A stretch of DNA of 64,000 nucleotides from contig NZ_QNQU01000016.1 in the NCBI RefSeq assembly GCF_003315595.1, forward strand, positions 62,001 to 126,000, given 5' to 3'. The notes under the pieces are model-generated. The model did not search any database and was not told the origin of the DNA. It saw only the letters and a program-made list of their open reading frames with translations. The DNA comes from Pedobacter miscanthi (GTDB lineage Bacteria; Bacteroidota; Bacteroidia; Sphingobacteriales; Sphingobacteriaceae). The stretch's first letter is position 1. Each line of letters opens with the position of its first letter. This document shows, one piece after another, positions 1-8,567 of this stretch. The translations under genes and the position numbers were made by a program.

Positions 1-1388
1 TGTAATTCTACAGGGATTACTGTTTCTACATTTTCTACCACTTCTACCTGATCGCCTGCAAAACCTTTTGCCCTTGCAAATATTTTAGCGATTAAGGTAA
101 TATCTTCGAAAGTGGTGGTTTCATCAACAGAAATGGTTACGGTGTTACCCACATAATTTAAGTTGATTTCGTTATCTAAACAGTAAGCGTGGATACCGCC
201 TTTTAAATCGCCAAGATCGAAACGGATGGTATCGAAATAAGCAGAGTTTAACTGCTCGTAACCTAAGTTTTTTAAGGTTGAAGCCAAACTAACAGCCAAA
301 CCATGCGTACGTTCTGCAATGGCTTTTAATCCTTTCGGACCGTGGTAAGCGGCATAAAAACCAGCCATAATAGCCAACAATGCCTGTGCTGTACAAATGT
401 TCGAAGTTGCTTTATCTCTACGGATGTGCTGCTCGCGTGTTTGCAAAGCCATACGTAAAGCGTAATCACCATGGCTATCGATAGTTACACCGATAATACG
501 ACCCGGGATGTTACGTTTATATTCTTCTTTGGTGGCAAAAAATGCTGCATGCGGACCACCAAAGCCCATCGGGATACCTAAACGCTGTGTAGTACCCACT
601 ACCACATCAGCACCCCACTCGCCCGGAGGCGTTAACAAGGTTAAGCTTAAAATATCGGCAACTACCGTTAATTTAATATTTAAGTTATGTAATGCAGATG
701 CAAAAGCCGCATAATCGAAAACCTCACCATTACCGGCAGGATATTGAACAATAGCACCAAAGAAATCTTCGGTAGCAGTAAAATCTAAATGATTTCCGAT
801 AACCAGCTCAATACCATAAGGATTGGCACGTGTTTTTAAAATATCAATTGTTTGAGGGAAAAGCAATTCTGAAACGAAGAACTTTTTAGCGGCCTGGTTT
901 TTACGCAAACTATATTGCATAAACATGGCCTCAGCCGCAGCGGTACCTTCATCCAGCAAAGAAGCGTTGGCAATTTCCATTCCGGTTAAATCGATAACCA
1001 TGGTCTGGAAATTTAATAAAGCCTGTAAACGGCCTTGTGCAATTTCTGCCTGGTATGGCGTATATTGGGTGTACCATCCCGGATTTTCGAATACGTTACG
1101 TAAAATTACACCCGGCGTAATGGTATCATAATAACCCTGACCGATAAAGCTTTTGAAAACTTTATTCAACAATGAAGTTTGTTTTAAAGCACCAAGATAT
1201 TCAGTTTCTGATTTCGCTGCAGGCAAATTTAAAGGCTGTTTTAACCTGATTGCCGTTGGAACAGTTTGTTCAATCAGCTCATCAATAGAATTTACGCCAA
1301 CAGTTTGCAACATTTGGGCTGTATCAGCCTCATTTGGAGCAATATGACGATTTTGAAAATCTTCCTTGTAATGGATATTTAAGCTCAT
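1..1388 (-). CDS. gcvP: Glycine dehydrogenase (decarboxylating), P protein, N-terminal part
   Basis: Runs off the left edge; the start and about 462 codons are visible of a protein that is usually about 950-960 residues. The P protein of the glycine cleavage system decarboxylates glycine with PLP and passes the aminomethyl group to lipoyl-GcvH. The N-terminus reads MSLNIHYKEDFQNRHIAPNE and later shows the family words YTPYQAEIAQGRLQ, LDEGTAAAEAM and GFGGPHAAFFA. The PLP lysine lies in the missing C-terminal half. The frame was read by reverse-complementing the + strand and is open throughout. A TACCTTTG promoter box lies 25 nt upstream of the ATG. LipA, needed for the lipoyl group on GcvH, is encoded elsewhere in the window (57803). 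Confidence 0.95.
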   Translation of the reverse strand, partial: MSLNIHYKEDFQNRHIAPNEADTAQMLQTVGVNSIDELIEQTVPTAIRLKQPLNLPAAKSETEYLGALKQTSLLNKVFKSFIGQGYYDTITPGVILRNVFENPGWYTQYTPYQAEIAQGRLQALLNFQTMVIDLTGMEIANASLLDEGTAAAEAMFMQYSLRKNQAAKKFFVSELLFPQTIDILKTRANPYGIELVIGNHLDFTATEDFFGAIVQYPAGNGEVFDYAAFASALHNLNIKLTVVADILSLTLLTPPGEWGADVVVGTTQRLGIPMGFGGPHAAFFATKEEYKRNIPGRIIGVTIDSHGDYALRMALQTREQHIRRDKATSNICTAQALLAIMAGFYAAYHGPKGLKAIAERTHGLAVSLASTLKNLGYEQLNSAYFDTIRFDLGDLKGGIHAYCLDNEINLNYVGNTVTISVDETTTFEDITLIAKIFARAKGFAGDQVEVVENVETVIPVEL

Positions 1389-1413
1389 GCGGTATGAATA
1401 ATAAATTTGCGTG

Positions 1414-1421
1414 CAAAGGTA
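1414..1421 (-). promoter_or_regulatory. -7 promoter box (TACCTTTG) for gcvP
   Basis: Matches the Bacteroidetes -7 consensus TAnnTTTG and sits 25 nt before the gcvP ATG. No clear TTTG -33 box is seen. There is no hairpin or glycine-riboswitch-like structure in the short leader. Confidence 0.5.
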
Positions 1422-1733
1422 GCAAAAATGACGGTGTATTTCACTATCAATCAGTGTAAAAAAGGTGTCTTATTTATGCTTAAAAGCGACAAACTTGGTA
1501 GTTTTTATGCGCAAAAAGATAGACAAACGTTTGTTCAATTTTGAACGGATAAGCGATTATTTGGAAAGCAGTGGCTGTGCTAAAATTTAAGTTTGTTCGG
1601 GGGGTACGTTTCAGTCTTTTTGAGGTTTTGATTATACAATTCCTAAAAAGCCGCTGTCATTTGAAGGCATACTTATTGCATAAAAATCAATATTACTAAC
1701 AAAGAGGTAAAGTAAATAACTCCTAAAAGTTCC

Positions 1734-1841
1734 CGTCATTTCGAGCGGAGAGCAGCGAAGTCGAGAACCCGAAGGCTCTGCGAAGCAAAATTTATCTCGA
1801 GATAGATCTCTCCATTCCACTGCGTTTCAGTCGAGATGACG
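1734..1841 (-). repeat. Palindromic intergenic repeat, family A (reverse orientation)
   Basis: One copy of the imperfect palindrome whose ends read CGTCATCTCGAC and CGAAATGACG, here in reverse. Core words are GAGAGATCTATCTCGAGATAG. It fills most of the gcvP-lipoprotein gap (1389-1889); the rest of that gap shows no gene. Confidence 0.8.
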
Positions 1842-1889
1842 TCGCTTTTTAGTCTTTTTACTTTGGTCTTTCTGCTTTAGTCTCTCAAC

Positions 1890-2453
1890 TTACCTCTGCA
1901 CTTTCCAACCCTCATCCTTGCTCAACTTCAGTTTATAGGTTTTAGTGATGAAATTGCTGTTTTTGTTGGCCTCTTTATCAAAAGGTTCGAAATCGGTTGT
2001 ATTCATTTTAAGCGATACCGTCACCTTTGCGGTACTGGAATTAACCTGTGCAAAATCGACCGGCTTTTCATCAGAGAGCACATACTCTACCACTTTTACC
2101 GTTGCCCTATCGCCATCCTGTTTTAATACTAAAGAGCTTGCTTTATCGGTTAGGGTAATCTGATATACAAAGCTGCTGTCTTTTGAAAGGAATTTCTTTT
2201 TGGCTTCTTTTAAGTTTAGCGTAACCAAACCTTTACTCGCTAAAGATTTATATTTCCCCAGCTCGAACATATCGTTTGTACTGTTAAATTTCATTTCGCC
2301 AAATTTAAACCTGGTAGTTTTATACTCAGGATTGGCTTTCAGGTAATCGGTAATTACTTCGGAGGCCTCATCCTGGTTGATGGTGGTTTTGGTTTTACAA
2401 GCAGCTAAACCAATAATAATGAAGGATAAAATATAAATGGTCAGTTTTTTCAT
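1890..2453 (-). CDS. Putative lipoprotein, unknown function
   Basis: 187 residues. The N-terminus is a lipoprotein signal: MKK, a hydrophobic stretch, then LAAC with the lipidated cysteine at about residue 19. The mature part is charged and mixed alpha/beta with no motif I recognise. It is probably anchored to the periplasmic face of a membrane. It stands alone, between a repeat and a convergent-free gap, and shares its strand with gcvP and the exporter at 2568. Function unknown. Confidence 0.75.
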   Translation of the reverse strand: MKKLTIYILSFIIIGLAACKTKTTINQDEASEVITDYLKANPEYKTTRFKFGEMKFNSTNDMFELGKYKSLASKGLVTLNLKEAKKKFLSKDSSFVYQITLTDKASSLVLKQDGDRATVKVVEYVLSDEKPVDFAQVNSSTAKVTVSLKMNTTDFEPFDKEANKNSNFITKTYKLKLSKDEGWKVQR

Positions 2454-2567
2454 GTGTAAATGTTTTATGCTTTTTAAAGATATTTAATTATTTTGTAAGT
2501 CGAAGGTCCGGAGTCCGAAAGTAGGAAGATTATTATTGTGAAAAATAACCTTGTATCTTCAACCTCC

Positions 2568-3464
2568 TTACCCTCTCCCTTTTTTCAAATATTTCAGGTT
2601 TGGCAAAACCATTGCCGATAATATCACTATAACCCCAACCCACCTTAAAAATGAAACCTGCTCCTGCAATACAAAACCAGCCATCATTACGGCTACCGGT
2701 AATTCTGCCGCGCTTAAAATGGAACTAATGGCCGTACCGATTCTCGGCACACCTTCAGCATAAAACAATGGCGGGATTACGGTACCGAAAACCGAAATAA
2801 TCAGTCCCCATTTTAACAAACTTCCGCCCAAAGCACCATTAATTAAAAATGCTGGTGGAAAGATAATAAAGATCAGGATGCAGGCGCCAGTAATCATGAG
2901 TGCACTTTTCTTTAACGGAGCATATTCATTGCCGATCCGGCCGCTTAGCAACAAAAAGCCCGCATAACAAAGGGCTGCCAGTAAGCCGAAACCAATTCCT
3001 TTTAAATCCATGTTTCCGATGCTGGTTTCTACCATTCCGCTCGCTAAAACCGTACCGCCTAAAACCAGTAAAATTGCAGTCAATTGTAAGCCTGTAGGTT
3101 TCTTTTTAAAAAAAAGGTATTCCATTAAAATACTCATCCATATAAACTGCATCAATAAAATAATGGCAACCGAGTTGGGCACCAGCTTTACACATTGATA
3201 GTAAAAAATACTCACCAAGCCTGTACAGGTACCGGCAATTACCATTTTCCACCAGGGTGTTATGGCAGGCACAGCCTTAGCTTTATAACCGGCGGTTCTG
3301 CTTTGCAAGAAAAATAATATCCATAAAATTACTGCGCCGAAAAAAGCCTGTGCACCGGTAACATCACCCAAGGTATAACCTTCGTGATAAGCGAGTTTAA
3401 CAAAAGTAGACAGGATACCAAAACTACAGGCACCAAAAAAAACAAGGAGAATTCCTTTTAACAT
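2568..3464 (-). CDS. EamA/DMT-family transporter
   Basis: 298 residues with about ten hydrophobic segments in two repeated halves, the layout of the drug/metabolite transporter superfamily. The second half contains GIGFGLLAALCYAGFLLLSG and the C-terminal half the typical SAAELPVAVMMAGFVLQE segment. Such proteins are inner-membrane exporters of amino acids or small metabolites; the substrate cannot be read from sequence. It lies 42 nt downstream of pdxJ on the same strand, so cotranscription is possible. Confidence 0.85.
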   Translation of the reverse strand: MLKGILLVFFGACSFGILSTFVKLAYHEGYTLGDVTGAQAFFGAVILWILFFLQSRTAGYKAKAVPAITPWWKMVIAGTCTGLVSIFYYQCVKLVPNSVAIILLMQFIWMSILMEYLFFKKKPTGLQLTAILLVLGGTVLASGMVETSIGNMDLKGIGFGLLAALCYAGFLLLSGRIGNEYAPLKKSALMITGACILIFIIFPPAFLINGALGGSLLKWGLIISVFGTVIPPLFYAEGVPRIGTAISSILSAAELPVAVMMAGFVLQEQVSFLRWVGVIVILSAMVLPNLKYLKKGRG

Positions 3465-3506
3465 TTATAACGTATCAAGTATGGAGAAGCAAGTACAACC
3501 AGCTCT

Positions 3507-4223
3507 CTAAGCCAGTTGTTGTAAATATTTTTGTATGGTAGTTTCCAAACCTAAGTAAAGTGCATCGCTAATTAAAGCATGACCGATAGAAACTTCCAGC
3601 AAACCAGGAATGCTCTGCGCAAAATAATGCAGGTTATGCAGATCCAGATCATGACCGGCATTAATACCCAAGCCCAAAGTGTTTGCATGATGGGTTGCTG
3701 CGATATAATTTACGATTGCTTTTTCGCGATCAGCATAGTAATTGTGCGCATAAGCCTCGGTGTATAACTCAATGCGATCAGTCCCTGTTTCTACAGCACC
3801 TTCTACCATTTCTACCACAGGATCAACAAAAATAGAAACACGGATGCCTTCCTTCTGAAAAACCGCAACCATTTCTTTCAGGTAATCTTTATGCTTAATG
3901 GTATCCCAACCGTGGTTAGAAGTAATCTGTCCTTCGGCATCAGGCACCAAAGTAACCTGGGCAGGTTTGTTGGCCAAAACCAGGTCAACAAATTTATCTT
4001 CTTTACAATTTCCTTCAATATTGAATTCAGTAGCGATAACAGCCTTTAAATCGTATACATCCTGATAACGGATATGGCGTTCGTCTGGTCGCGGATGTAC
4101 TGTAATTCCCTGTGCGCCGAAACGTTCACAATCTAATGCAACCTTAACCAGATCAGGATTATTCCCCCCACGACTGTTGCGCAGCGTAGCAATTTTATTG
4201 ATGTTAACCGATAACTTTGTCAT
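3507..4223 (-). CDS. pdxJ: Pyridoxine 5'-phosphate synthase
   Basis: 238 residues from the ATG at 4223 (MTKLSVNINKIATLRNSRGG). PdxJ condenses 1-deoxyxylulose 5-phosphate with 3-amino-2-oxopropyl phosphate in the DXP-dependent vitamin B6 pathway; it is a cytosolic TIM barrel. Family words are SVNINKIATLRNSRGG, HPRPDERHI, and LGINAGHDLDLHN near the C-terminus. An upstream in-frame start at 4259 would add 12 residues but lies upstream of the promoter -7 box (4228-4235), so I reject it. The resulting mRNA would be leaderless. Confidence 0.95.
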   Translation of the reverse strand: MTKLSVNINKIATLRNSRGGNNPDLVKVALDCERFGAQGITVHPRPDERHIRYQDVYDLKAVIATEFNIEGNCKEDKFVDLVLANKPAQVTLVPDAEGQITSNHGWDTIKHKDYLKEMVAVFQKEGIRVSIFVDPVVEMVEGAVETGTDRIELYTEAYAHNYYADREKAIVNYIAATHHANTLGLGINAGHDLDLHNLHYFAQSIPGLLEVSIGHALISDALYLGLETTIQKYLQQLA

Positions 4224-4227
4224 GCAG

Positions 4228-4260
4228 CAAAGATAAGGCTTTGCCCCTGTTAATCTCAAA
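4228..4260 (-). promoter_or_regulatory. Promoter of pdxJ (TTTG - 21 bp - TATCTTTG)
   Basis: The -33 TTTG is at 4257-4260 and the -7 TATCTTTG at 4228-4235, 4 nt before the ATG. Transcription would start at or next to the start codon. Confidence 0.6.
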
Positions 4261-4306
4261 GCTTAAAAAAATTTGACTTTTTTTTGCTCATATTTGCTTC
4301 CTGTAA

Positions 4307-5941
4307 ATGAACTTGAAAGAGACCACGCTATATAAAATTTTAATCGCCCTGGTTGCACTGGTTAGTGTACCGGCACTTTTTGGTGGCATAATGGAACCCG
4401 ATTCGGCACTATATGCATCCATTGCCAAAAACATGGTGCTACGGAATGATTGGATCAACATTTATGTACGCGGTGCTGATTGGCTGGATAAACCACATTT
4501 AACCTTTTGGTTAGCTGCCGCATCCTTTAAAGTTTTTGGGATTAATGCTTTTGCCTATAAACTCCCATCTTTTCTGTTCGGATTATTGGGTGCAGGATAT
4601 CTTTATAAACTTGCAAAAGATATTTACAGCGAAAAAACTGGGTTGATTAGCGCATTGATTTTTTTAAGCTCGCTACACATCCTTATTTCAACTTTTGATG
4701 TGCGCGCAGAGGTTTACATTACCACTTTTACCCTAGCGGCCATTTATCATTATTATAAAGCCCATCAGGGTGTTTTCTGGCATATTGTTGCGGGTTCGTT
4801 TTTTGCCGCCTGCGCCATTATGATTAAAGGCATATTTGTACTGATCCCCGTTTTCGGTGGATTCATTATTTACTGGCTGTTAACTAAACAGTTTAAGCAG
4901 TTATTAAAACCAAAATGGTGGATTGCCATTGCATTGATTTTCATTTTCATCATTCCAGAATTATATACCTTATACATTCAATTCGATTTACATCCCGAGA
5001 AAGTGATATTTGGAAAAACTGGTGTATCAGGCTTAAAATTTTTCTTTTGGGACAGTCAGTTTGGCCGCTTTTTTAACAACGGACCGATAAAAGGTAAAGG
5101 CGATATTTCTTTCTTTTTACATACCACGCTCTGGGCCTTTTTACCCTGGTCGATTTTGTTTTATACCGCAGTGGTTAATCTTTTCAAAAAGAAAAACAGA
5201 GTGGGTTTACCTGCGGAAAGTATCATGATCTGGACGAGTGCTGCGATTACCTTCCTTTTATTTTCGCTTTCGAAATTCCAGCTTCCACACTACATTTTGA
5301 TCATTCTGCCACAGTTAGCCATTATTACGGCATTATATATCCAGAAACTGGAAGGAAGAAGCTTAAAAGTATTTTGGTATGTACAAACAGTAATTGCAAT
5401 AATTCTATTTATAGCAATCATTATCATTGGTATTTATTCTGCTTTTGGAGGAATTTTCTTTATGCCTGCTCTTATGCTTACGGTGATAGCATCTGGGCTT
5501 TTCAAAAAAATAAACAGGGAAAATCTTTTGATCCGGAATATTATCTGCTCAGTTACTGTTATGTTATTTCTTTCATTGCTTTTTTATCCCTCGGTGCTTA
5601 AATATGAATCGGGTATGGAAGCAGGAAAATGGTTAAAAGAAAATCATCCTGATGCAAGGGCTTCGGTTTTGATGTATCCGGATGCCTACTCATTTGACTT
5701 TTATGCCAACGGCGAACCGAAATACTTTTGGAGTTACGAAGACCTGGATAAATCGAAAAATGAAAAAGACCTGATTATTTATACTCCCGCATCCGAACTC
5801 GAAAGGTTAAAAACCGATTACCATGCCGAAGTGTTAAAATCATTTGAATATTACCATATCACCAAACTAACCGGTAAATTTATTAATGCCAAAACACGCC
5901 CTCAAGTTTTAGAGCAGTTTTATTTGGTTAAAATACATTAG
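4307..5941 (+). CDS. ArnT/PMT-like membrane glycosyltransferase (GT39/GT83 type)
   Basis: 544 residues with a dozen or so membrane segments. The first periplasmic loop carries the acidic motif EPDSALYA (residues 28-35) and DWLDKPHLTFW (about 60-70), typical of lipid-phospho-sugar-dependent transferases such as ArnT. These move a sugar from undecaprenyl phosphate to lipid A, protein or another envelope acceptor; the acceptor here is unknown. A GtrA-family gene follows after a single base, so the two are very likely one operon, with GtrA assisting translocation of the lipid-linked sugar. Confidence 0.85.
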   Translation: MNLKETTLYKILIALVALVSVPALFGGIMEPDSALYASIAKNMVLRNDWINIYVRGADWLDKPHLTFWLAAASFKVFGINAFAYKLPSFLFGLLGAGYLYKLAKDIYSEKTGLISALIFLSSLHILISTFDVRAEVYITTFTLAAIYHYYKAHQGVFWHIVAGSFFAACAIMIKGIFVLIPVFGGFIIYWLLTKQFKQLLKPKWWIAIALIFIFIIPELYTLYIQFDLHPEKVIFGKTGVSGLKFFFWDSQFGRFFNNGPIKGKGDISFFLHTTLWAFLPWSILFYTAVVNLFKKKNRVGLPAESIMIWTSAAITFLLFSLSKFQLPHYILIILPQLAIITALYIQKLEGRSLKVFWYVQTVIAIILFIAIIIIGIYSAFGGIFFMPALMLTVIASGLFKKINRENLLIRNIICSVTVMLFLSLLFYPSVLKYESGMEAGKWLKENHPDARASVLMYPDAYSFDFYANGEPKYFWSYEDLDKSKNEKDLIIYTPASELERLKTDYHAEVLKSFEYYHITKLTGKFINAKTRPQVLEQFYLVKIH

Positions 5942-5942
5942 C

Positions 5943-6323
5943 ATGGATTTATTCTTCCGCATCTTAAAATTTGGATTAACGGGTTTTCTTGGAATGGCGA
6001 TTGATTTTGGAGCAACCTGGCTTTTTAAGGAGAAGATCAAAATCAATAAATATATTGCCAATGCCATCGGCTTTACCCTGGCGGTAACCAATAATTACCT
6101 CATTAACCGGGTTTGGACATTCGAAAGCACCAATACCCATTGGGCAACTGAATTCGGTAAATTTTTGGTGGTGAGTTTAATTGGCCTTGGGTTAAACACC
6201 TTTATCATTTATCTTTTCCACCAACGGAAAAACGGAACAAACTTTTATGTGGCCAAGTTTTTCGCCATTGTAATTGTTTTTGTGTGGAATTTTTTAGCCA
6301 ATATGTTGTTCACATTTAGGTAG
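5943..6323 (+). CDS. GtrA-family membrane protein
   Basis: 126 residues, four hydrophobic segments. Typical GtrA words: FLKFGLTG-like N-terminus (ILKFGLTGFLGMAIDFG) and NNYLINRVWTFES between segments two and three. GtrA proteins are thought to help flip or retain polyprenyl-phosphate sugars at the inner membrane. One base separates it from the ArnT-like gene. Confidence 0.9.
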   Translation: MDLFFRILKFGLTGFLGMAIDFGATWLFKEKIKINKYIANAIGFTLAVTNNYLINRVWTFESTNTHWATEFGKFLVVSLIGLGLNTFIIYLFHQRKNGTNFYVAKFFAIVIVFVWNFLANMLFTFR

Positions 6324-6335
6324 CTATTGCAAAAT

Positions 6336-6407
6336 CGTCATCTCGACTGAAGTGCAGCGGAATGGAGAGATCTACCTCGATAGCTATCGGGGCCGCTCGA
6401 AATGGCG
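6336..6407 (+). repeat. Palindromic intergenic repeat, family A
   Basis: Starts CGTCATCTCGACTGAAG and ends CGCTCGAAATGGCG. A shortened copy of the family described at 36628; lies directly after the GtrA gene. Confidence 0.8.
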
Positions 6408-6479
6408 AAAGAGGCGATGATTTAGTTATACGATTGGCATAGCCCTATAAACCAATGCCCACTGAGCTAATGAACCTTA

Positions 6480-6602
6480 TTAAGAAACGTTTTTCCCGAC
6501 AAAGTAGATTACAACAAGCCATATTAATCCTTTTATCAGGAAGAATAAGAAGCCTATGAGGCCAACCCGCTTAAACCATAATTTTACCTTTTCTTTATTC
6601 AT
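6480..6602 (-). CDS. Small membrane protein (40 residues)
   Basis: A 40-codon ORF: MNKEKVKLWFKRVG, then one hydrophobic segment (residues 15-35, GFLFFLIKGLIWLVVIYFVG), then KNVS and a TAA. The basic amphipathic start followed by one membrane span and the coding-like sequence in an otherwise empty gap support a real gene. Too short to assign a function. It is convergent with GtrA and divergent from the deacetylase at 6665. Confidence 0.6.
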   Translation of the reverse strand: MNKEKVKLWFKRVGLIGFLFFLIKGLIWLVVIYFVGKNVS

Positions 6603-6664
6603 TGGGGATGTTTTGTAAAGATAAATGATTTGAATTAAATTAGAAAGATTTTAAATAAGGAAAT

Positions 6665-7696
6665 ATGAAGTTATCCAGGTCTTTACTCCTCACTGTATTT
6701 TTGTTATGTTTTCTAACGAATTTATCTTTTGCACAAAGTTTTGATGATATCAAAAAATACAAAGTGAATTATGCGCTGGCAAGGATTAGTAGTAAAACGC
6801 CAGTTAAGAATATTAGTCTCGACCCTAACAATATTGAAGGAATAGATGCATTTTTAGCGATCAGAAGTTTTACCTCCAATGATCAGAAATATATTCTCTT
6901 GGTTAATCCAAACAGTTTGGATACCAAAATAGATTTTGCCAATAAGTATGCTTTAAGCAGTTTACAATATTCGAATGTGCTGGCCATTTTTAAAAACACG
7001 GCATACATCAAATCGATCGAAGCCGCAGCGGCTAAGGATCTCCAGTTACAGAATGCAGGCATCGATCATGCCATTCCGAATGAAAAAGGCATCACGCTAA
7101 CCATCGATCTTTGTCCATCGCATAAAGCTTTAGACCGGATTATTTTCGAATCTGTTTTTGATGAATTTAAAAAGATAGAACAACCGGCTCCTTTAGCAGT
7201 TTCAGTTTCGGGCAAATGGATATTGAAACATCAGGACGACCTTAACTGGCTGAAAAGTTTGGTAGAGAAAAAAGAACTCAACATTACCTGGGTAAACCAT
7301 ACCTACAATCACGAAGTGAATAAGCTACCCCTGGCCGAAAACTTTTTACTTGCGCCCGGTACCAATTTAGATGTAGAAGTGTTGGAGAATGAAAAACTGA
7401 TGCTAAAAAATGGGTTAACACCTTCGGTATTTTTCCGTTTCCCGGGATTGGTATCGGATAAAACAATAGTAGAAAAGATTGAAGCTTATGGGCTAATCCC
7501 AGTTGGAAGCGATGCCTGGTTAGCCAAAGGACAGCAGCCAAACGCAGGTAGTATTGTACTGATCCACGGTAATGGAAACGAAGAAATTGGTGTGAAAGAT
7601 TTTATACAGTTATTAAGAACGAAACAAGCTGATGTAAAGAATAAACAGTGGCTGCTTTTTGATTTGAGACAGGGTTTGGAAAAGGAATTTGAGTAA
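6665..7696 (+). CDS. Polysaccharide deacetylase family protein (exported)
   Basis: 343 residues with a signal peptide ending near FAQ (residue 24). The NodB fold begins at about residue 138: motif 1 TIDLCPSHK, keeping the catalytic-site aspartate of TFDD-type motifs; motif 2 NHTYNH (H-x3-H metal pair); motif 3 FRFPG; and VLIHGNGNE with a late histidine. Such enzymes remove N- or O-acetyl groups from envelope polysaccharides in the periplasm. Motif 1 is not the classical TFDDGP, so the substrate may differ. Confidence 0.8.
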   Translation: MKLSRSLLLTVFLLCFLTNLSFAQSFDDIKKYKVNYALARISSKTPVKNISLDPNNIEGIDAFLAIRSFTSNDQKYILLVNPNSLDTKIDFANKYALSSLQYSNVLAIFKNTAYIKSIEAAAAKDLQLQNAGIDHAIPNEKGITLTIDLCPSHKALDRIIFESVFDEFKKIEQPAPLAVSVSGKWILKHQDDLNWLKSLVEKKELNITWVNHTYNHEVNKLPLAENFLLAPGTNLDVEVLENEKLMLKNGLTPSVFFRFPGLVSDKTIVEKIEAYGLIPVGSDAWLAKGQQPNAGSIVLIHGNGNEEIGVKDFIQLLRTKQADVKNKQWLLFDLRQGLEKEFE

Positions 7697-7705
7697 TTAC
7701 ATTTT

Positions 7706-7835
7706 TAACCGCAAAGGACGCAGAAGGAAGATACGGAGCAAACAGAGAGGAAAGAAGACAAGAGGCAAAATGACCGCGAAGGCACGAAGACACAAAGATT
7801 TTCTTCCTAGTGTCTTTGTGCCTTAGTGGTTAATA
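7706..7835. repeat. Degenerate inverted repeat (AAGGCACGAAGACACAAAG type)
   Basis: Right half is an imperfect hairpin: CGAAGGCACGAAGACACAAAG pairs with CTTTGTGCCTTAGTGG about 10 nt later. The left half repeats a diverged version (CCGCAAAGGACGCAGAAGG). No gene in 7697-7840. Confidence 0.6.
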
Positions 7836-7840
7836 TATTA

Positions 7841-8182
7841 CTACTTCTTAATCGGCAATAACTTTATTTCTTTTGCTTTAAAGCGGTTGTTTACAATTTC
7901 GCCGGTAACTTCGGCTTTGCTTACGGCATTGCAAAAGCCATGTTCGCCATGTGCATCACCAAAATCATCAATGCCTTTACCATCTACAAAATAAGTTTTG
8001 CCATCTATTTTAACTGCTAATTCGCAATCTTTACCTTTCATTTTAAACTGGCATTCGCCACAGGCAATATCTACCACCTGTTTGGTAATTACTTTTGCTG
8101 CTGCAGCTTTTTGAGGTGTGGTTTGGGCATTTACAGAAACTGAAAACAGACCTAGTAATACCGCAAATATTAACTTTTTCAT
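7841..8182 (-). CDS. DUF6370-like exported protein
   Basis: 113 residues with a signal peptide (MKKLIFAVLLGLFSVSVNAQ). The mature domain holds VVDIACGECQFKMKG with a CxxC pair, GKTYFVDGKGIDDFGDAHGEHGFC with one further cysteine, and ends KLLPIKK. This matches a small Bacteroidetes family I know as DUF6370; role unknown. The clustered cysteines and histidines suggest metal binding or a redox-active pair in the periplasm (inference). Confidence 0.75.
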   Translation of the reverse strand: MKKLIFAVLLGLFSVSVNAQTTPQKAAAAKVITKQVVDIACGECQFKMKGKDCELAVKIDGKTYFVDGKGIDDFGDAHGEHGFCNAVSKAEVTGEIVNNRFKAKEIKLLPIKK

Positions 8183-8227
8183 CGTTTGTGTTTTTTCAAA
8201 TATAACGAAACCTTACAGGTTTTAAAA

Positions 8228-8351
8228 ACGGTGGGTTTCGCGTTAGGGATTGTAAGGGTTCAGTGCCCGATTCTTCATCGGCACCGAAGCGCAGCGCAGC
8301 CCTGAAAAGCCCGACCCTTTCCCGATTATTCATCGGGATTGGGGAACGCCC
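8228..8351 (+). repeat. Dispersed 110-bp repeat, copy 1
   Basis: Near-identical in reverse complement to 22007-22110. Shared words include GGGATTGTAAGGGTT, GCAGCCCTGAAAAGCCCGAC and GGGGAACGCCC. Copy 1 carries an extra small hairpin (CCCGATTATTCATCGGG). Confidence 0.85.
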
Positions 8352-8377
8352 ACATCAATATAATTAACTCTAAACAG

Positions 8378-8403
8378 ATCCTGAAATAAATTCAGGATGA
8401 CGT
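8378..8403. repeat. Short palindrome ATCCTGAAATAAATTCAGGAT
   Basis: Perfect hairpin followed by GACGT. The same unit occurs at 30839-30865. Confidence 0.6.
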
Positions 8404-8483
8404 TATGTATTAAAAAACCTCACAGATTTTAAAAAACAATTAAAAACACCCCGTCCTGCGGACACCCCTCTGGGAGAGGGGAA

Positions 8484-8520
8484 ATAAAAAAAGGGACATG
8501 CAAATCTGCACATCCCTTTT
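8484..8520 (-). terminator. Rho-independent terminator of ahcY
   Basis: On the minus strand AAAGGGATGTGCA pairs with TGCATGTCCCTTT (two internal mismatches) and is followed by a run of seven T. It lies 50 nt after the ahcY stop. Confidence 0.7.
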
Positions 8521-8567
8521 ATATTTTGGGTTTTCAGTTAACTGCTAACTAAAAACTGCAAACTGAA

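Noticed and set aside
1632..1820. 62-codon ORF on the minus strand after gcvP
   Set aside because: It is the translation of a family A repeat, like similar ORFs in other copies.
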